From the NCBI GenBank assembly GCA_018882825.1, contig VERC01000017.1:1-16607 (forward strand): a stretch of 16,607 bases of DNA. Reading direction: 5' to 3'. The notes beneath the pieces are model-generated. The model searched no databases, was not told the origin of the DNA, and saw only the letters and a program-made list of their open reading frames with translations. Positions 13,493 to 16,607 of the stretch are shown here, in pieces. Positions within the stretch are counted from its first letter, which is position 1, and every line of letters starts with the position of its first letter. Origin of the DNA: Acidimicrobiia bacterium (GTDB taxonomy: Bacteria; Actinomycetota; Acidimicrobiia; Acidimicrobiales; Acidimicrobilacustridaceae). Position numbers and translations under genes: made by a program.

Positions 13493-15127
13493 GTGGACTT
13501 CAGCCTCATCGAGGTGGCCCGCATCGCCGGCGCCACCGCCCCCGACCGCGAGTGCCTCGTCCATGGCGATCGGCGACTCACCTACACGGAGTTCCTGGCC
13601 AGGGTCGATCGCCTGGCCCGGACCCTCGCCGCCCGCGGGCTGGGCTGCCACGCCGAACGATCCGGTCTGCGCGAGTGGGAGGCCGGCCAGGACCGGCTGG
13701 CGCTCTACCTCCACAACTGCACCGAGTACCTCGAGGGGATGTACGGCGCCTACGCCGCCCGGGTGGCGCCGTTCAACGTGAACTACCGCTACGTGGCCGA
13801 GGAATTGCGTCACCTGCTGGCCGATTCGGGGGCGACGGCGATCGTCTACCACTCCCGGTTCGCCCCGACCCTGGCCGCCGTGCTGCCCGACCTTCCCCAC
13901 CTCCGGGTGCTGTTGCAGGTTCCCGACGAGTCGGGTCACGCGCTACTGGCCGATGCCGACTGGTACGACGACGCTCTCGACTCGGCCCCGGATCTCCGCC
14001 TGCCGGATCCCTCGCCCGACGACCTCTACATCCTCTACACCGGCGGCACGACCGGCCTGCCCAAGGGCGTGCTGTGGCGCCAGGGCGACATCTACCCCGC
14101 CGCCCTCGGCGGCCGGCGCATCTCCACCGGTGAGGAGTACCCCTCGGCCGAGGCCATCGCCGACAACGTCCGCGCCGGAGGGATGAGGGTCCTGCCATCG
14201 GCGCCGTTCATGCACGGTGCCGCGCACTGGATGGCGCTCAACGCCGTCGGCAACGGACACACCGTGGTCCTCCCCGACGATGCCACCGTGTTCGACGCCG
14301 TCGAGTGCTGTCGCACGATCGAACGCGAGCGAGTCGACCTGATGCTCATCGTCGGCGACGCATTCGGCCGACCACTGCTCGACGCGATCGCCACCGACGC
14401 CCACGACCTCTCGTCGTTGGGGTTGCTCATCAGCGGGGGCGCCGCGTTGTCGGCACCGGTCAAGAACGCGCTGCTCGAGCGTCTCCCGACGGTGGCCATC
14501 ATGGACGGACTCGGCTCCTCCGAGTCGGGCCAGCAGGCCAGTCAGGTCACCCCCAGCGGCTCTTCCGCCACCACCGGCACGTTCAAGCCGGGCACCGGGA
14601 TGGTGATCCTCAGCGACGACCTCACCCGGACCCTCGGTCCCGGCGAGCTGGAACTCGGGTGGCTGGCCCAAAGAGGCCGCGTGCCGCTGGGCTATCTCGG
14701 TGATGCCGAGAAGACGGCGCGCACGTTCCCCACGGTGAACGGCACGCGGTACTCGATCCCGGGCGATCGGGCTCGACTCACCGCCGACGGCCTGCTCGAG
14801 TTGCACGGACGCGACTCGGTCACCATCAACACCGGCGGGGAGAAGGTCTTCGCGGAAGAGGTCGAGGCCGCCCTGTCCCATCATCCGGCCGTGTACGACG
14901 TCGTGGTGACGGGACGCCCGTCGGAGCGCTGGGGCCAGGAGGTCGTGGCCATCGTCCAACTCCGCGAAGGAGCGTCGGTCGCCCCCGACGAACTCCTGGC
15001 GACGTGTTCCGACCACATCGCCCGGTACAAGTTCCCCAAGGAGATCCTCTTCGTGGACCGGGTGCGACGCTCCCCGGCGGGCAAGGCCGACTACCGCTGG
15101 GCCCGCGACGTGGCCTCGGGATCCTGA
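13493..15127 (+). CDS. Acyl-CoA synthetase (AMP-forming, FadD family)
   Basis: ANL-superfamily ligase that activates a carboxylic acid to acyl-AMP and then to acyl-CoA. Its 544 residues carry the P-loop-like A3 motif YTGGTTGLPKG (182-192), A5 GLGSSESG (339-346), GDRARLTADGLLELHGRD (424-441) with the ATP-binding Asp and Arg440, INTGGEKVFAEEVE (445-458) and the A10 lysine Lys531 in SPAGKADYRWA. YTGGTTGLPKGVLWRQ and PAGKADYRWA resemble the actinobacterial FadD group that includes steroid side-chain ligases such as FadD19, but I cannot name the substrate. The GTG at 13493 is 5 nt after the membrane-protein stop; AAGG overlapping that stop may aid initiation. No pathway partners are beside it. Confidence 0.9.
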   Translation: MDFSLIEVARIAGATAPDRECLVHGDRRLTYTEFLARVDRLARTLAARGLGCHAERSGLREWEAGQDRLALYLHNCTEYLEGMYGAYAARVAPFNVNYRYVAEELRHLLADSGATAIVYHSRFAPTLAAVLPDLPHLRVLLQVPDESGHALLADADWYDDALDSAPDLRLPDPSPDDLYILYTGGTTGLPKGVLWRQGDIYPAALGGRRISTGEEYPSAEAIADNVRAGGMRVLPSAPFMHGAAHWMALNAVGNGHTVVLPDDATVFDAVECCRTIERERVDLMLIVGDAFGRPLLDAIATDAHDLSSLGLLISGGAALSAPVKNALLERLPTVAIMDGLGSSESGQQASQVTPSGSSATTGTFKPGTGMVILSDDLTRTLGPGELELGWLAQRGRVPLGYLGDAEKTARTFPTVNGTRYSIPGDRARLTADGLLELHGRDSVTINTGGEKVFAEEVEAALSHHPAVYDVVVTGRPSERWGQEVVAIVQLREGASVAPDELLATCSDHIARYKFPKEILFVDRVRRSPAGKADYRWARDVASGS

Positions 15128-15169
15128 CCCGGACCCGGCCGCCGACTGCCGTCGCCGTCGGGTGACGCC

Positions 15170-15175
15170 TACGCT
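15170..15175 (+). promoter_or_regulatory. Putative -10 box (TACGCT) before DMFase-like gene
   Basis: TACGCT fits TANNNT and ends 9 nt before the GTG at 15185, within the 57-nt gap after the acyl-CoA synthetase. It implies a separate transcript with a leader of two or three bases at most. No Shine-Dalgarno precedes the GTG. Confidence 0.45.
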
Positions 15176-15184
15176 GCCGGCCCG

Positions 15185-16607
15185 GTGACCCTCCTCCGAT
15201 CCCCCCGACTGACCCCTCGCACCGTGGCTGGGCTGGCCGGGCTCGTCGTGATCGTCCTCGCCTCCTCGCTCCTGCTCGTCGACCGGGCGGTCGGTTCGTC
15301 GGACCCCGATCCGGCGGGCGCGGCCGGCCCGGCGACGCCGTCTACGTCGACGTCGAAGAAGGGCTCGCGCGATCCGTGGGACGCCTACCGCACACCGGGA
15401 TGGATCGCCGCCGAGAACGCGCGACCCGGGACCACCGAGTGGTACATCCCCGACGACCGTTCGATGTGGTCGCGCATCGAAGGGTTTGCCGACGCCACCA
15501 GCATCGACGTCGGCCAGTCGGTCACGCTGCGCGTGTCGACGGGAGCACCGACGTGGCAGGTCTCCGCCTACCGCATCGGGTACTACGGAGGGACCGGGGG
15601 ACGACGCATCTGGCGCAGCGACCCCCAACCGGGCGTCAAGCAGCCCGCACCCTCGGTCGACCGCCTGACCCGCACGGCGTCGGCCGGCTGGGCCCCGTCA
15701 CTGACGATCCGGACCGACCCGGACTGGCCGCCCGGGCAGTACCTGCTGCGATTGGAGAGCAGCGACGGCGGCGCCACCTTCGTGCCACTGATCGTGCGCG
15801 ATGACGCCAGTCGTTCCGACCTGCTGGTGCAGAGCGCCGTCACCACCTGGCAGGCCTACAACGCGTGGGGCGGGGCCTCCATCTACACCGGCACTGCGGG
15901 ACGAGCCGACGTCGTCAGTTTCGATCGCCCGTACACGGGCAACGGCAGCGGCGAGTTCCTGGGACGCGAGTACGAGATGATCTTCTTCATCGAACGGCTC
16001 GGTCTCGACGTGTCGTACTGGACGAACATCGACCTGCACCTGCGCGGGCAACGGGCGCTCAACCACCGGGCCATCGTGATTCCCGGCCACGACGAGTACT
16101 ACACGGTCGAGATGCGTCGGAACCTCGAGGCGGCCCGGGATGCCGGCGTCAACATCGGGTTCTTCGGGGCCAACAACGTCTATCGACGGATACGCCTCGA
16201 GGACTCGCCCACCGGTCCGGCCCGACTCGAGGTCAACTACCGCGACGCCCGCCGCGATCCCCTGTTCGGGAAGGACGACGCTCGGGTCACGGCGTCGTTC
16301 CGTGATGCCCCGGCCGCCGATCCGGAGAGTTCACTCACCGGTTCGTACTACGAGTGCAACCCGGTCTCCGCCGACTGGATCGTGGGCGACGCATCGATGT
16401 GGATGTTCGAGGGCTCGGGATTCCGCAACGGCGAGCGTGTACCGAAGATGGTGGGCAACGAGTACGACCGGGTGACCCAGGGCGTCCCCACCCCGGCCAA
16501 CATCCAGGTGCTCTCTCACTCGCCGGTCACGTGCAAGGGCAAGCAGTCGTTCGCCAACTCGACGTGGTACTCGGCGCCCAGCGGGGCCGGCGTGTTCACG
16601 GCCGGGA
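15185..16607 (+). CDS. Exported N,N-dimethylformamidase beta-subunit-like protein, 3' part beyond window
   Basis: 474 codons are visible before the window ends without a stop. The N-terminus has basic residues, a hydrophobic stretch at about 14-32 and a possible signal-peptidase site AVG-SS, followed by a Pro/Ala/Ser/Thr-rich linker to about 62, so the protein is probably secreted or anchored outside the membrane. After a beta-rich section (70-205) comes the part that resembles the C-terminal domain of N,N-dimethylformamidase large subunits: WQAYNAWGG (222-230), FDRPY (246-250), EYEMIFFIERLG (262-273), VSYWTNIDLH, PGHDEYY (300-306) and FFGANNVY (326-333). True dimethylformamidase is an iron amidohydrolase with a small subunit; none is seen here, and its metal-binding residues cannot be assigned by eye. 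The substrate is unknown. Confidence 0.75.
   Translation, partial: MTLLRSPRLTPRTVAGLAGLVVIVLASSLLLVDRAVGSSDPDPAGAAGPATPSTSTSKKGSRDPWDAYRTPGWIAAENARPGTTEWYIPDDRSMWSRIEGFADATSIDVGQSVTLRVSTGAPTWQVSAYRIGYYGGTGGRRIWRSDPQPGVKQPAPSVDRLTRTASAGWAPSLTIRTDPDWPPGQYLLRLESSDGGATFVPLIVRDDASRSDLLVQSAVTTWQAYNAWGGASIYTGTAGRADVVSFDRPYTGNGSGEFLGREYEMIFFIERLGLDVSYWTNIDLHLRGQRALNHRAIVIPGHDEYYTVEMRRNLEAARDAGVNIGFFGANNVYRRIRLEDSPTGPARLEVNYRDARRDPLFGKDDARVTASFRDAPAADPESSLTGSYYECNPVSADWIVGDASMWMFEGSGFRNGERVPKMVGNEYDRVTQGVPTPANIQVLSHSPVTCKGKQSFANSTWYSAPSGAGVFTAG

Noticed and set aside
15142..15161. Hairpin CCGAC/GTCGG after the acyl-CoA synthetase as a terminator
   Set aside because: Only a 5-bp stem with a 10-nt loop and no T-run; not strong enough to list.
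13943..15628. 561-codon open frame on the minus strand
   Set aside because: It is antisense to the acyl-CoA synthetase and the DMFase-like gene, both of which show full family motifs; the translation has none.
1..16607. Mobile element, phage or defence island
   Set aside because: No transposase, integrase, restriction, toxin or phage motif on either strand, no terminal repeats and no visible change in composition; the genes are core metabolism.

Overview
The window is very GC-rich, densely packed chromosomal DNA that reads as core metabolism from an actinobacterium. An Acidimicrobiia-type lineage is my guess, not something I can prove. The reasons are the mycothiol-synthase-type acetyltransferase, the mycobacteria-like order of his genes with hisI next to trpE, the Streptomyces-like extended GroES paralogue ending in STGLYL, many GTG starts, and starts without Shine-Dalgarno sites preceded by a TANNNT hexamer. 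I see no IS element, integrase, phage gene, CRISPR array, tRNA or rRNA.

Left part (1-4353). On the minus strand, hisI, trpE, a ygfZ-type Fe-S/folate protein and a J-domain protein (cut by the window edge) form one apparent operon read from a promoter just before hisI. Upstream of it lie a minus-strand GroES-like gene and a plus-strand alpha/beta hydrolase. Their starts are only 21 bp apart, around a 10-bp palindrome that could serve as a -10 box in both directions.

Centre (4372-10386). A minus-strand histidine cluster runs hisD-hisC-hisB-hisH-hisA-methyltransferase-hisF, mostly with 4-nt overlaps or 0-2 nt gaps. It starts at hisD (10138) and appears to have a second promoter in front of the methyltransferase. 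HisB, HisH/HisF, HisA and HisC/HisD cover the late pathway, and HisI supplies an earlier step. hisG, hisE and a histidinol-phosphate phosphatase are not in the window. A 63-codon putative gene precedes hisD. The gap 10387-10721 holds two short tandem repeats, a strong minus-strand terminator, a second hairpin and a possible small transcript.

Right part (10722-16607). nth (endonuclease III, minus strand) diverges from a plus-strand run of mshD-like acetyltransferase, rlmN, a small four-helix membrane protein and an acyl-CoA synthetase. It is followed by a separately promoted, probably exported N,N-dimethylformamidase-like protein that runs off the end of the window.

Most genes are ordinary housekeeping genes; I did not find a new defence or mobile system. 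The most informative unlisted signal is regulatory. Every gene that appears to begin a transcript has TANNNT placed 5-9 nt before its start codon (6 nt most often), as expected for leaderless mRNAs. Two divergent promoter pairs are built on symmetric sequence. The other points worth a second look are the methyltransferase inside the his operon, the single-domain MshD and the repeat/terminator gap at 10387-10721.
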